From Saxidomus purpurata (lineage: Eukaryota; Mollusca; Bivalvia; Venerida; Veneridae): DNA of 64,000 nt. Below, piece by piece: positions 49,371-61,600 of the stretch. How positions within the stretch are numbered: the first letter of the stretch is position 1; each line of letters begins with the position of its first letter. Where the stretch lies: positions 12,917,608-12,981,607 of the forward strand of contig JAFMSR010000009.1 in the NCBI GenBank assembly GCA_022818135.1, written 5' to 3'. A program made the position numbers and the translations under genes. The notes under the pieces are model-generated. The model worked only from the letters and a program-made list of their open reading frames with translations. It ran no database searches and had not been told where the DNA came from.

Positions 49371-50639
49371 TACATATTGGTAAACTTCAGAATGTCAGCT
49401 TTACAGCGATGTATAGACTATCATGGTACTTTAAGAATTTTGGAAATGAATTTTACATCAAACCGTACAACGATGGCCGGATTATACACATTCTCTTTCA
49501 ACACTTCTAATTTTGTCAATTATTTAAGAGTTATGCTCTCGAAAAAAAGAAGTGGGGACAGATGGACAAACGAGTCGATTTAAATATGCCACCCAAAAAA
49601 TTGGGTTAAATAGAATCCAATGACATGTGAAGCTTTGCTACCAAGAGAAGATTTGCACTAAATACATGCTGGTACAGTGATTTTGTTGAAGAGTTTCAGC
49701 CCTTTGGCTGTAATTTCTGATGGTATACGAGGAATGTTCAAATATGAATGCATCTAAGCACATAAAAATGTATCCTTGATAGATTTCAATGAAAATTTTA
49801 TTTTGTCCCCTCGAAGGACCGTATTTCAACGGTGTACGCTGACCTTCTTCCAACCATTTTTGTATTAGTATACACGAGTAGGTAATGTTTAGCGAGCGAT
49901 AGACACAGCTAAAATGAACGGATTTTAATGGGTGTGGTATCAATGTAAAGCTAACTTGTTTATCTACCCAATAATCTTGATTTCCTCCTGATTTTCACAT
50001 TATTGAGCGAGATAACGTTCTACATGCATTCATATTTGAACAATCCTCGTATTAAGACATTTTCTTTTCCACACAATGTTCTCGGCAACCACTGGATAAA
50101 ATTCAAGGAAACTTTATCGTAAGCTTCAGTAACAACAGGAGATGCACATATCAGCATGTCCTTTGGTGTATGATGGCCCTTTGACTATTGCAATGTGTAG
50201 TATACAAATCTTCGTATCCTTACTTGTTTTCTCAGCAACTACTGGCTGGAGTTCAATGAAACTTCATGAGAAGCTTCAGTAACATGTGATTGAGGAGCTG
50301 CACATAATATCAGCATATTCCAGTTGGATGATTGTTCATAGAGAACCTTCATGAAAGAATGCTTGTCTTTAGTATGAAAGGGAGTTGACATTTCACATAG
50401 TGATGAAGGCTACCGATAGTAAATGCTGTGATCCCGAATGTCCCAATATCTATAACGTTAGATACTTAGTAGGTGTGCACTTTAGGAAGCATTCAATACT
50501 TCCTTCTTGAGTTATGCTATGGACAAAAAAATAAAATAAATAATATCAAACAGGGAATGCCACGTACCAACAAGCATATTTATAAATGGAGATAATTATG
50601 TAAGAGGACAATTATGACCCTATTTCACCAACAGGCAAT
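49371..50639. other. unassigned intergenic DNA
   Basis: No recognised gene. 50090-50340 has loose tandem phrases ('ttcaatgaaacttcatgaga', 'aagcttcagtaaca') of the interspersed-repeat style. Confidence 0.4.
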
Positions 50640-51010
50640 ATATGATTAGATCTGCACAATGTGTTAAGTTGAAACTGGCACAGTGGTTAATGAGATGTTG
50701 TTTAAAGATTTTTCTATTTAGCTCTGGTTGCCATTTTAATAGTTTGAGCAATTTTGGTAGACGACCATCCAAGGAAGTTTGCTTGAAATAGGCCCAGTGG
50801 TTAAGAAATTGTCTAAAGGTTTTTCTATTTTTAGCTCTAACAGCCATTATGTTCAGTGGAGCGTAATCGTTTGAGCAATTTTGGTAGAGGACCATCCAAG
50901 GAACAATCCTGTGAAGTTTGGGTGAAAGTTGCCCAGTGGTTAAGGATATGTTTTTGAAGGGTTATTTATTTTTAGTTGTGGAGCAGAACCATTTGAGCAA
51001 GTTTGGTAGA
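50640..51010. repeat. tandem interspersed repeat, about 125-bp period
   Basis: Three units carry 'cccagtggttaag', 'gtttttctatttttagctct' and 'tgagcaattttggtagagga', with anchors near 50745, 50873 and 50995. They share style with the 51670-52250 and 60485-60985 repeats. Non-coding. Confidence 0.65.
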
Positions 51011-51669
51011 AAACTACCCAAGAAACATTCCTGTTAAGTTTAGTTGAAATTGGCACAGATGTTGTTTGAAGCAATTATTGATGATGTACATGTACAACCA
51101 CAGTAGTTTGCCATAAGCACTTTGTTCTCAGGTGACCCTAAGTTGGCCAAGGTAGAGTTACGGTTCATCCTCCCCATGACCTCTATAATAATATGTGTGT
51201 AAGTATTGTAAATATTGAAGTATTGATCCCTTCATTGCTGGTAACAAACACAATAATTACTGTGAGACATTATTTACGTGGCACTCATTTATATTCCGTA
51301 TAAGCATGTAAAGCTAATTTTCTGTTTCTGAACATTACAAATAAAAACATGCTGGTATTGATAACAAAAATATAAAACTAAATTGATAACATATCGAAGT
51401 CACGACAAGCTCGAATCCATTGATCCTTGCATACAAGTTAGGCAGTTTACCACTACGCCACTGTCTATGTGGTGTGAACTTGGTGAAAAGTATTTGTTCG
51501 ATTTGATAATCAATTGAAAGAGCGAAAACACACCCGAATGTAACCGAAGGTACTGGCTCAGATTAATGAGCGCAAGGTAAATATTGTCACACAATAGCTA
51601 ACATTTTGTTCATAACAAGGCAGACTCTGGAAGTTACAAAACTAAAAGTCCTTGCTCATTCTTGACTTG
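51011..51669. other. unassigned intergenic DNA
   Basis: AT-rich; 'aacattttgttcataacaag' near 51603 also occurs near 12885. No gene seen. Confidence 0.4.
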
Positions 51670-52250
51670 TTGAAACAAGAGGGCCAAGATGGCCCTATAT
51701 CACTCACCTTGGTAGAAGTCCACTTGCCTGGTGGAAGATCACTAGACAATGTTATATACCAAATAGGTTTTCCTATATACGTCTTTGTAAAACAAATGAC
51801 CCCCCCCCAGGCAAGGCCTTTTTTGATCCAGGGGGGGTCATAATTTGAACAAACTTTGAAGAGGTCTACTAGACAATGCTACATGCTAAATATCTAAGCT
51901 CTATGCCTTGTGGTTTTAGAGAAGATTTTTAAAGTTTTTCCTATACAAGCCTTTAGCAAAACTAAGTTACCACCCGTTCAGTGGCAATTTTGACAATCTT
52001 GGTAGAGGTTTACTAGACAATACTACATACTAAATATCTAAGCTCTAGGCCTTGTGGTTTCAGAGAAGATTTTAAAGTTTTTCCTATTTGTTGCTATAGC
52101 AACCAGAGTTCTGCATGGAATGGAATTGTTTGAACAATTTTGGTAGAGCTTCATGCAAGGAACATTCCTGCATAGTTTTATCAACATTGGTCTAGTGATT
52201 TCAGAGGAGATGTCATTTGAATCAAAATGTTGACGGACGATGAACAATCA
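51670..52250 (-). repeat. interspersed repeat, inverted relative to 9240-9895
   Basis: It begins 'caagagggccaagatggccc' then 'tatatcactcacc', and contains 'aaatatctaagctctaggcc', 'tgacaatcttggtagaggtt' and 'catgcaaggaacattcctg', which are the reverse complements of phrases in 9240-9895. Complete with a recognisable head and the 'gtcatttgaatcaaaatg' end. Non-coding. Confidence 0.75.
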
Positions 52251-52298
52251 TCAATTAGAAAAGCTCACCATGGCGAAGATGTGTCTATAATACTAATG

Positions 52299-54459
52299 GA
52301 AAGTCAGTGTTTATTTTATATTTTATTTTATATAAATCAAAAGATTAAAAGCTATAGAAATATACAATTAGGAGTACAAAAGGGAAAATATAACACAATT
52401 ATAACAAGATAATATATGTACAAGTGGGCCCTAGACAGCCCTTAGTCGCTCACCTGACCAAGCTGAATCATATTTGGTCAAAATCCGAGGTGCTCTTATA
52501 CCATACCTTTACCATGTAGTCATTTGCAACAAAAATAAAGTTTTGTCTACAGAATGCCATGACAGTAGAGGTATTTGTGTTGGCGAACAGCTGAAGAAAA
52601 AAATCATTTTGCTGACTTAAGATTAATGGATAGGCCATTTCATAACCACTGCATGAGAAAAATTTAATGCAGTTTCAAGTATTTTTCAATTTTTCATAAC
52701 AGTAAGATATAAATACTGTGGAGCTGAGCCATAAGAATAGTTTGGAGAACATGTTTTGCAAAGACTGAATAAATCTGATCAAATTAGTTTCTAAGACTTA
52801 TAAAAATTAGCCAGTCAGTTTTATTTTGTCATTTTATAATTGCAGCAGTCAAATAATGATGTTCTAAAAGTGTGTTTGTAAGTCTTTTAAACAAACAATT
52901 CTACTGAGTAAGTTTCATGCCATTCTTTCCATTGGTTTAAGACAAGAAAAAATTAAAAACATATTTCTAAATTTCTGCATTTTATTTCTTGTACTATTCG
53001 ACGATGGAGGCCAGACACCCCACTTGTAGTATTCACAAATGAGGTCACACACCCCACTTGTACTATTGGACAACGGAGGCCAGACACCCCTCTTGTACTA
53101 TTGGACGACGAAGGACAGACAACCCACCTATACTATTAGTTCATGCAGGGTTTTCTACTCAGATAAGCTAAATCAGATGCATGAAACTTACAAAGCAATA
53201 AAATGCACGATCAGGTGTATGGACAATCAAAACTGATTTCTTCATTGTCATGACAGAAAATGTAAAAGGTACAAAGAGCAAAATTATGATAATACTGTAG
53301 AATTTGTGTCTAAAACATTTACGGTACCAATTACATTTATCATAATTATGTAAGTTTAAATGATTTATCAAATATTATATGTAAGTTAAAAGTAACTGAA
53401 ACAATGTTAACAATGTTTCAGCTACGAGACAAAGAATGACAATGTTTCACATCAATTAAATTAGGCCTTATATCAGGATGTTCACTATAATTTAAAAACC
53501 TCAAGTCGAATTAAAGTCATTTCCTGAAAATGTTTTTAGTTCACAATTTTCTATAACATTCAAATTGAAATCTAAGGTGCAAAGCCAAACGTAGGAGTAT
53601 CAAAACTTCAAAGTCATCAGTCCCTAAAAATGCTATTAAATTTAAGAAAAATAACAATAAGACAAAATATTTTAAAAACTTATAATTGTGAAACACAATT
53701 GTACTTTCTTGTTGGGTCAATTTAGCAAATACGTGAACATTTCTTAGCAGGCTTTATCAAAAATTCAAAACAAAAGCTGATAAAGCAGTGAATTACATCT
53801 ACAGACAAACCACTTTTCCCAAAAAACAAAAATGATGTTACTCTTAACTAACTAGTTTCCACAGAAGCTGTTCTGATTTTATCCAAGTTTTTCCAAAGAA
53901 AGCAAAGCTTCTAAATTTTCTGGCTGTTTTAAATTTTCTAAAGAAAACAAAGTTTCTACATTTACAGATTTACAGATTCTGTTTTCACAGAAAACAAAGT
54001 TTCTAAATTTACTGATTGTTTTTCCAAAGAAAACAAAGTTTCTAAATTTACTGATTGTATTTCCAAAGACAACAAAGTTTACTGATTGTATTTCCAAAGA
54101 CAACAAAGTGTACTGATTGTATTTCCAAAGACAACAAAGTTTACTGATTGTATTTCCAAAGACAACAAAGTTTCTAAATTTACTGATTGTTTTTTTTTCA
54201 AAGTAAAAAAGTTTCTAAATGTACTGACTGTATTTTGAAAGACAACAAAGTTTTTAAATTTTTGGGCTGTATTTCCAAAGAAAACAAAGTTTCAATTTGT
54301 TTTTGCCTGTACTATTCACATTGACATCTTTAAAATTTGAGATGTTAAAAAGGAAACATGTATATTGTTTTATTCTAATATCATGCAACTGGTTTTATTC
54401 ACAATTACATCAAATGACCTCTTGATGTCTTGATATCTTAACAGATTTTGTTCTGTCAC
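52299..54459 (+). mobile_element. 2.2-kb dispersed repeat, copy 2 of 2
   Basis: Collinear with 12982-15363 throughout, with substitutions and small indels every few tens of bases. It contains 'gtgggccctagacagccctt' near 52425, a shortened 35-bp minisatellite (about 52990-53140) and the second minisatellite (53890-54300) with variant unit lengths. No transposase or terminal repeat is recognised. Copy 2 directly follows the interspersed repeat at 51670-52250. Confidence 0.75.
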
Positions 54460-57400
54460 ATAAAGCATCAAATCTATGCTTCAAATTTTGTATGTCACAC
54501 TATTTTTATACATGTATGTCAGTAACTGTAAAATAAGCAGATAATTTCTTTTATAACCTGTGACATAAAAAAACAGGTATTCTTGGTGTCAAGTGCTGGT
54601 ATATCAGTGGAAAAGAAGTTGTTTTTTTCTATCTACCATAGAGTCATAACATTGCTGCACTTATGTGATAATATGTCAGATCAACCAAACACTTCGAGGG
54701 TTGTCAGTCAGAGGTGAATATCAGAAGGAAACATAATTTATGTTATAACACGACCTATAATGCCTATATATGTATATCAAATAGCATTCATAACGTATAA
54801 AATACAAATGGATCTCTAACAGGAAATAAAACTGAAATGGTCATTTCTATCACATATAACAACGAAAGTAAAAGAGTTTGGGAATACATCTTAAGCCCTA
54901 AGGATTTACTCCTTACCCCTATAAATAAATATAGTATACAGGATCTTACAATCTTGCAATCTGATTGGTTAATAGACATTTGTACATGTTTAATTTAAAT
55001 GTTGCATATCTTATCCCGTCCTGCACCTCAATACAGTCAGATGAAAAAAAAAAATAATATCTAACAAAATCCTCAACTCTCCCAACTTAGAAAAGCTATT
55101 AGGGAGAGTAGTCAATTGTTTAAGTCTATCTAATGTTTGATATAAAAGATGATATGGTCTATTTATAATTAAATAACTTTGTCATCACAGGAAAATTTGT
55201 CACCAGACCTTGATTGAAGACCATACATAGATGTGTGAATATTCAAACAGGAATCTTTATTTTACTTTACTTGTAGCAAAAGAAACTTCTAAGTGAAACC
55301 TTTGTAAATAAAGGGGGATAATTTATTTCAAAGCCCACAGGTGGAGATAAGTTAATCATCAGACCGGAAAAAGTTACCAAATATATCCAGTAAATCAGAT
55401 TTTCAAGTTTCAAACAAGTATTAACATCAGTTGTAGAGAGTGCATCTTCTATGCAAAAACGTGCACCTGTATTTTATAAATCCAAATGGGGAGTAACTCT
55501 ACAAATATTGTTGAAAGAGTTACATGATTTGTCACATTCAAGCATTTCATTTTGCCATCAACTTTAAGTGTGCCAAGTTTGAAGTAAATATCTGAAAATG
55601 TTGACATTTAAATAAATTTTCACCAAAAACAACAGCGGGGTGAGCAGAGAAGCTCCAGAAGCTCCTATCTAGATTAAGGGTTACAGTTCTTTCAGAATGC
55701 AGGTCTGGTCAGAAGTATTTTAAATGCAGGGGGTAAGGGTCATAAATCAAACACTTTATGTATCAAGTCCCAAGAAAAATCATAGATAAAAGATAAGAAC
55801 ATTACCTGAGGTAGAAAAAAGATAACATTTTACAAATCCTATAAATATACTACAATAAATATATATATACAAAATGGGTTGAACAATATATACTACATAT
55901 GAGAAGTAATTTCTAAAACAAATACCTCTAACATCTGTAATGTGCTGTCTTAAACCATTTGTAGTCATTATAAATTCAGTAACAGAATTTTAAAAGAAAT
56001 TCACCCATCAGTTATGCTACTGTCTACATGTTTGTGTACAAACAGCATCTTCATGTCATGCGCTGATTATTCTAATTACACACATGTAACAAAGTAAAAA
56101 CGTTGGTCGTGTTTGTGTAGAGGCATATTATGTGAATAATTAACCCATCAGATGGTATTTGTCCTAGATGTGTACAATGCTAATAAATACATATTATAAA
56201 CTATCTAATAACCTACAAAGCATGTGTAACAATAACTACATGTAGTACACTATCTGAGCGCTATCTGAGCATACATTACAAAACTACTGAAAATGTCAAA
56301 AATTGATTAAAACAATTGACAGTAAATAGAATCAAAGAGTACAGAGTGTATGCCTAGTGTTTTATTAATGCCTTGTTTTCTTACAACAGTATCTTTACGA
56401 TAGACAGGTCATTTAACAAGTGACCCTGTATTTCTTAATGAGCATTCAAACATGACTTGCCTTCCGACTTCCAACAGCAAAAAACGAACTCAAGTTACAC
56501 CCTACATTCATCATACACTTGGCTGTCAAAACAGCAGAAAATGCAAAACATCTGATGTTAAACAGAGAACCTCCCCACCACCCTACCCTTGCAAAAATGG
56601 TTTAAGCTGTTGTTTCCACATAAGCCATCTAAACAATTACAAACACACACAAACACGCCAGATATAAACACCAACATGTATTTTTGCCTCTGTACATCCA
56701 TGAAATGCTATTCCGAAATTTCGGTGAATTACACATGCTCCGCAAAGTGGCCTCAAATAAACTAAGTTAAAAAAATATTTCAGAAATTTACTACAAAACA
56801 TTATTTCGTGAGAAAACAAGTGCAGATACATTCTCGAAGCCCTAAGCCCAACCTAAGCATTACCTAAGCCATGACCATAACCAGTTCTGTTTTATACTGT
56901 ACAGTGAACAAATGTATGAAAGATTAGAATGCTCATGAAAATTTAATAAACCAACATTTTACACAGAAAAATACAATATTCAAATCCGCATAAAAAAGGT
57001 GTTTTTCAAAAGAACTTGCGTATGAAAAAGGCACACATTTTTAAAAAATGAATATAAAATAGTTCCGTCCACTTATTGCCGTACACAAGCTGAGTATTTA
57101 CACAAATGTTTATAATAAATAAAGGGGCTTAATTAATGTGAATTGGTTGTAAATTAACATGACATGCATTTTCAATTCTAATCAAATTTGCACTTCCGCT
57201 ACTACAAACACATATGTATGGAAAAGGTCTGAATGGTTTCTATTCTTATAAGTACTCATGACAATGACAAAAGTTTATTGCATTACGTGTGTTTTGTTAT
57301 ACATTTATGACCTCTGATTCTAAATAGTTTGAAAAGGTCATTTACAATTGTAAACATCAAAGGTTTGGTGTACAACTACTGTCACCAATATAATCTGGAA

Positions 57401-58175
57401 ATAAAACAGTTTTATACCAAATCTTGGAAACATTAACAGCAAAACAGTTTTAACAATGTTTACTGTGTATCATTTAAATACTCAATTTCAAAAGCGTTTG
57501 CAACGCTGCGTTTGCAACGCTTTATTATTTGGTAGCCTATTATTTCAAATCTACAGATGTATGTAACAGGAATTTATACTGAACCTTTTTATATGACTAT
57601 ATTATGTTCTAAAGTATGTTATTTTCATACAGCTTGAAGAATTTTTTTACCAAAATCTCAGATTGAGCAGCTTAACACCTATATTGTATAGACTATGACC
57701 TACAGCTGTTTACTTGATCATAACCTATGATATGTAACTTTTGTAAATAAACCCCTTACAATCAAGGGGACAGCAGATGCAACATGTACTGACCCCTTTT
57801 CCCTACCTCCCTACCACAGCTCCCTGCAAACTCTGGAACCAAAGATCTTCTACTACTTTTAACTTTGTATATGCAACTAATAATATGTCTTCTCTAAGCC
57901 CCTGATTTTTTCTGAGTATAAAATGACTTATATTAAAAGTCAATAAACTTCCAGTAACTTCTTTGTAATTCATTATAATTTATTTTTGAGTATCCAAATA
58001 TTCTGTCCATCATAAAACAGTATTTCTAACGCACTGCCGATGTAACTTTGTTTCTGATTGGTTACGTCATTTAAATTTGCGACTATTAAATGAAGTATAT
58101 ATAGTCGCAAAAATTAAACGGAGTTTTTAATCATCATATTTAAACACATTTTGCATTAGAAAATTAAGGTAAAAT
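54460..58175. other. unassigned intergenic DNA, possibly including distal 3' UTR of the SPFH gene
   Basis: 3.7 kb of AT-rich sequence with no conserved frame, RNA gene or known repeat. The frames at 56452-56667 and others lack domains and splice context. Confidence 0.4.
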
Positions 58176-58329
58176 GAATGTGACATTGATTATAGGGTTA
58201 AATATTTGTGACATTTTCGACCGTATGTATGGTTTTAATGGTCATAAACAGTTTTAACACCGCTGGCTAATGCTGTTGCCTAAATATCAAAATTACAAAA
58301 CAGTTAACCCTATAATCAATGTCACATTC
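58176..58329. repeat. 154-bp hairpin with perfect 26-bp terminal arms
   Basis: 58176-58201 is the exact reverse complement of 58304-58329 (it includes 'gacattgattatagggttaa'). The 102-base interior has no strong pairing. It lies 136 bases beyond the stop codon of the minus-strand SPFH gene and would be in its 3' UTR if transcription continues that far. Confidence 0.85.
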
Positions 58330-58464
58330 TTCCATTTTTTTATTAATTTTCTTATGAGAATATATGTCAAGTTTTCACAATGCTCTATCGGGTTTTAAAG
58401 ATCTACAAACACGTGTTACCCAGGAAATTTATTGACTTTTAATCTTTGTATTGTGATTACGTTT

Positions 58465-58666
58465 TTATGGAGCATGGTAGGAGGACTTTGCGGGGCTCTG
58501 AAGACCGATATAAACCGGGTTCTTTGCTGCTGAGATGACACGCACACCCATATATGATATAAACCCTTCCACAGTAAAGCCAAGACCCGAGTCACTCAGT
58601 ATCTGCTGATAAGCGTCAGCCTCTTTCTCATACTGCTGAATTATACCCTCCGCCTCAGCTGTTGCC
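58465..58666 (-). CDS. SPFH gene, terminal exon
   Basis: After 'ctttcag' the exon completes the Arg codon and encodes ATAEAEGIIQQYEKEADAYQ, then FTVEGFISYMGVRVISAAKN, PVYIGLQSPAKSSYHAP and TAA at 58465-58467. Confidence 0.85.
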
Positions 58667-61600
58667 CTGAAAGAAGATGTACACTCAGTATATTAAACAT
58701 TAAACTACTGAAAAAGTCCTTTTTGCGTTTTTTTGTTGTTGCTAATTTGACATTTCCACAATTCATCAAACTCAATAATACACACTGGTTGTATATAAAA
58801 GTAAAGTGCATTGCTAAACTTTTGAAGTGAAAACTTTGAAGTCCAAGACCTAAATTACAAGTAACTCTTGATTACCAAGAAACTCTTACCAGCGGAAATG
58901 AATGTTATTTGTAACTTTTGAAGCGAATATTTTAAGTCCAAGTACCATATTTACAATAGAGCAGTATTTTAATTTTATTGCAAAACATAAGAAAGGCTTC
59001 CTGGCAACTCTTTGTCTTACCTGAACAAAAATGAGTATGCTAACATTGTTTTAGGGTAAATAAACAGACATTCCTAACATTTATGTATTTTACATTATCA
59101 TGTAAATCAAAGTGTTCCTGAAATATTCAGAATCAGTCAAATATTAATTCCTATTTCAAGGTAATAAAAATAAGTTAAAGGCTACATTTTTTAAAAATGT
59201 TTTTCAATCTTATCAAGTATTAGGATCCTAGGACAAAGCATTCTTGACTGACAGGAAACTGTTTGCTTTACAAACCAACAGACTGACATGTGCTGAGCAA
59301 TAATTATACTAGCACTTCTTTAAAGGGGATATAAACATCCGAATTATTTTTAAACTTCTGACTTATATTGTACAAATACTTTAAGGACTTTGAAATTTCT
59401 GGGCTGGAAGTCTATTGCATCCTTCAAAATTTACATACCTTGCTTTGAGAATTCTCGCATCAGAGTTGGCCTTGTCCAGGATGATCTGGGCTGTTGTATT
59501 TGCCTCCCTTTTCTCCGTTTCTGCCTCAGTTATAAGCCTAGGTCTCTCGTTGAAAGCTACCTGTATTTACACAATAAATATAACAAATCATTATACAAAA
59601 TCTTCCTGAGGTCTTTACAGCAACAGTGCTGTATGACACATGAAAGAAGAAAAGCTGTTACTGTAAAATGACATATGCCCAGTGTGTCGTCACTAAACAT
59701 ACTAATATATCAAGTTCTTAAAACTTACATAAACTACAAAATGTACTCTTGAGTTCTGACATGTGTTAAAATAAGGGTCTGTGGTGGTTGAGGCTTAATT
59801 TATTCCCATTTGAATCAATCCTGCACCCTCCAGTTCTAGAATTCTAAGACCCTTCCATTCTACTACATCCCCTACTGAGAGGTGCAAAAGAAGGTTATAT
59901 ACAACAATGATCAAAATTCTAATTTCTTGACATTACAGACTCCCAAGTTTATTTAGCTCATTAGGTGCGTAAGTCCTATGGCAAGTAAAGAATGTTTGGT
60001 CAAAATGATAATCAAATCTGGTTTTGTTACTTTTTGTATATACTTTACACTCCTTCTGAATAAAATTGACATATCAACTACAGGTGATTTGTTGAGCTTA
60101 CAATTGCTTCCAGAGACTCCAACCTGGGTCTTTCCTTCCAACATTGAAGTCCTGTACCATAACAAACATCAGACTCCCTTTAGAACAATTATTTCAGGGG
60201 AGCTGTCGAGCACAGTGGCTGCCTGTTTGCTTAAAGATAGGAAGGTCCCCGGTTCGAACCCCATCATGGTGGTAATGCCCTTAAGCAAAACACACTTACT
60301 AAACATTGCCTCGCTCTTTCTTTCAGTTTGATTCCTAGGACTCAAGAGTGATAAATATAAAATGTAAAAGATACCCCCTCCTTCACCCCCACCCCCCACG
60401 TGTGCCCTTTTCTTCACCTGCAACCTGCCCATTTCAAGTCCTAGCTTGAACACTGGTAAGAATACCGGTAAGTAAGTTATTAAAGAAGAGGGCCAAATTG
60501 GCCCTAAGTCGCTCACCTGAGCAACCTGTATTTCAGGTGGTCAGCAGCACTGCAAGAATGCTAGAGAGCAGGTTTGATGACATTCCATCTATTGGCTCAT
60601 AAGAATAAGCTGTTTAAAGGGTTTTCTATTTTTAGTAACACAACTCCTGTTTGGATTGGACCAAATCCATGTCTTGCTTTTGAAAAGGGGACAATGCCAG
60701 GATGCTACATAGCAAGTTTTGTGACATTCAATTCATTGGTTCATGGATAAACAGTTTAAAGGTTTTTCTTTTTTTAGTAACAGCGGCCCCAGTGTGCACT
60801 GGACTGTAATTTATATTTTTGAAAGGGCCAATGCAAGGATGCTACAAAGCAAGTTTGGTATAAATTCTTGACAAGGCAGTTTTTGAAAAGAAGAGCTTTA
60901 CGTGAAAACGTTGACAATGGATGACGGTCCACCAACCCATTCTAACAGCTCATTCAGAGCTTTTTGGCTCAGATGAGCTGAACTACATACCTGAATATCT
61001 TCCCTGGCCCTCTCTTTACTTCTGATTGCAGACTCGTACTCCGATGGTCGTGCTATGTTGCTCACCTGTAATATAAATGCATCTCTCAGTTTAGCTAGTT
61101 CTGATTTGTTTTAAGAGTTGAAATTTTTATTTTCATAGTCTTGTCAATTATTGATGTATTTCAAGTAGGTACAAGCACGCATGTACCTAACCATGTTGCT
61201 TGGAAGGACAAGTATCAAACTCCCATCCTCTGTTAAAATAAGAGGCCAGAAAGGGCCATTATTGCTCTACTGGTCTGTCTGATTGTTCTGAGTAAGTTTT
61301 GTGAAAACCTTTTGCACTGTTACCAATGACAAGCTACTGTGACGTTTGACAGACTGAAAAAAACAGGGTGATGTAGATCTCATAAGACATTGAATGAATC
61401 TAAAACGTTTGGGACCTGTGGGCTTGACTTGACGCATCTCCCAAGAATTGACAGGGATAATCTACATGTTACAGGGAACCTTCTGAGAAAGTTTGAAAAT
61501 TTAAAGAAAACTCTGACCTGTAGTGTTATCAAGGAAATTCTAACAGATGTCACTGTGACCATGACCTTTGACCCACTGACCCCAAAAACAATAGGGGCCA

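Noticed and set aside
60190..60265. Functional tRNA gene
   Set aside because: Despite a good B box, the acceptor and anticodon arms do not close, and a SINE tail follows.
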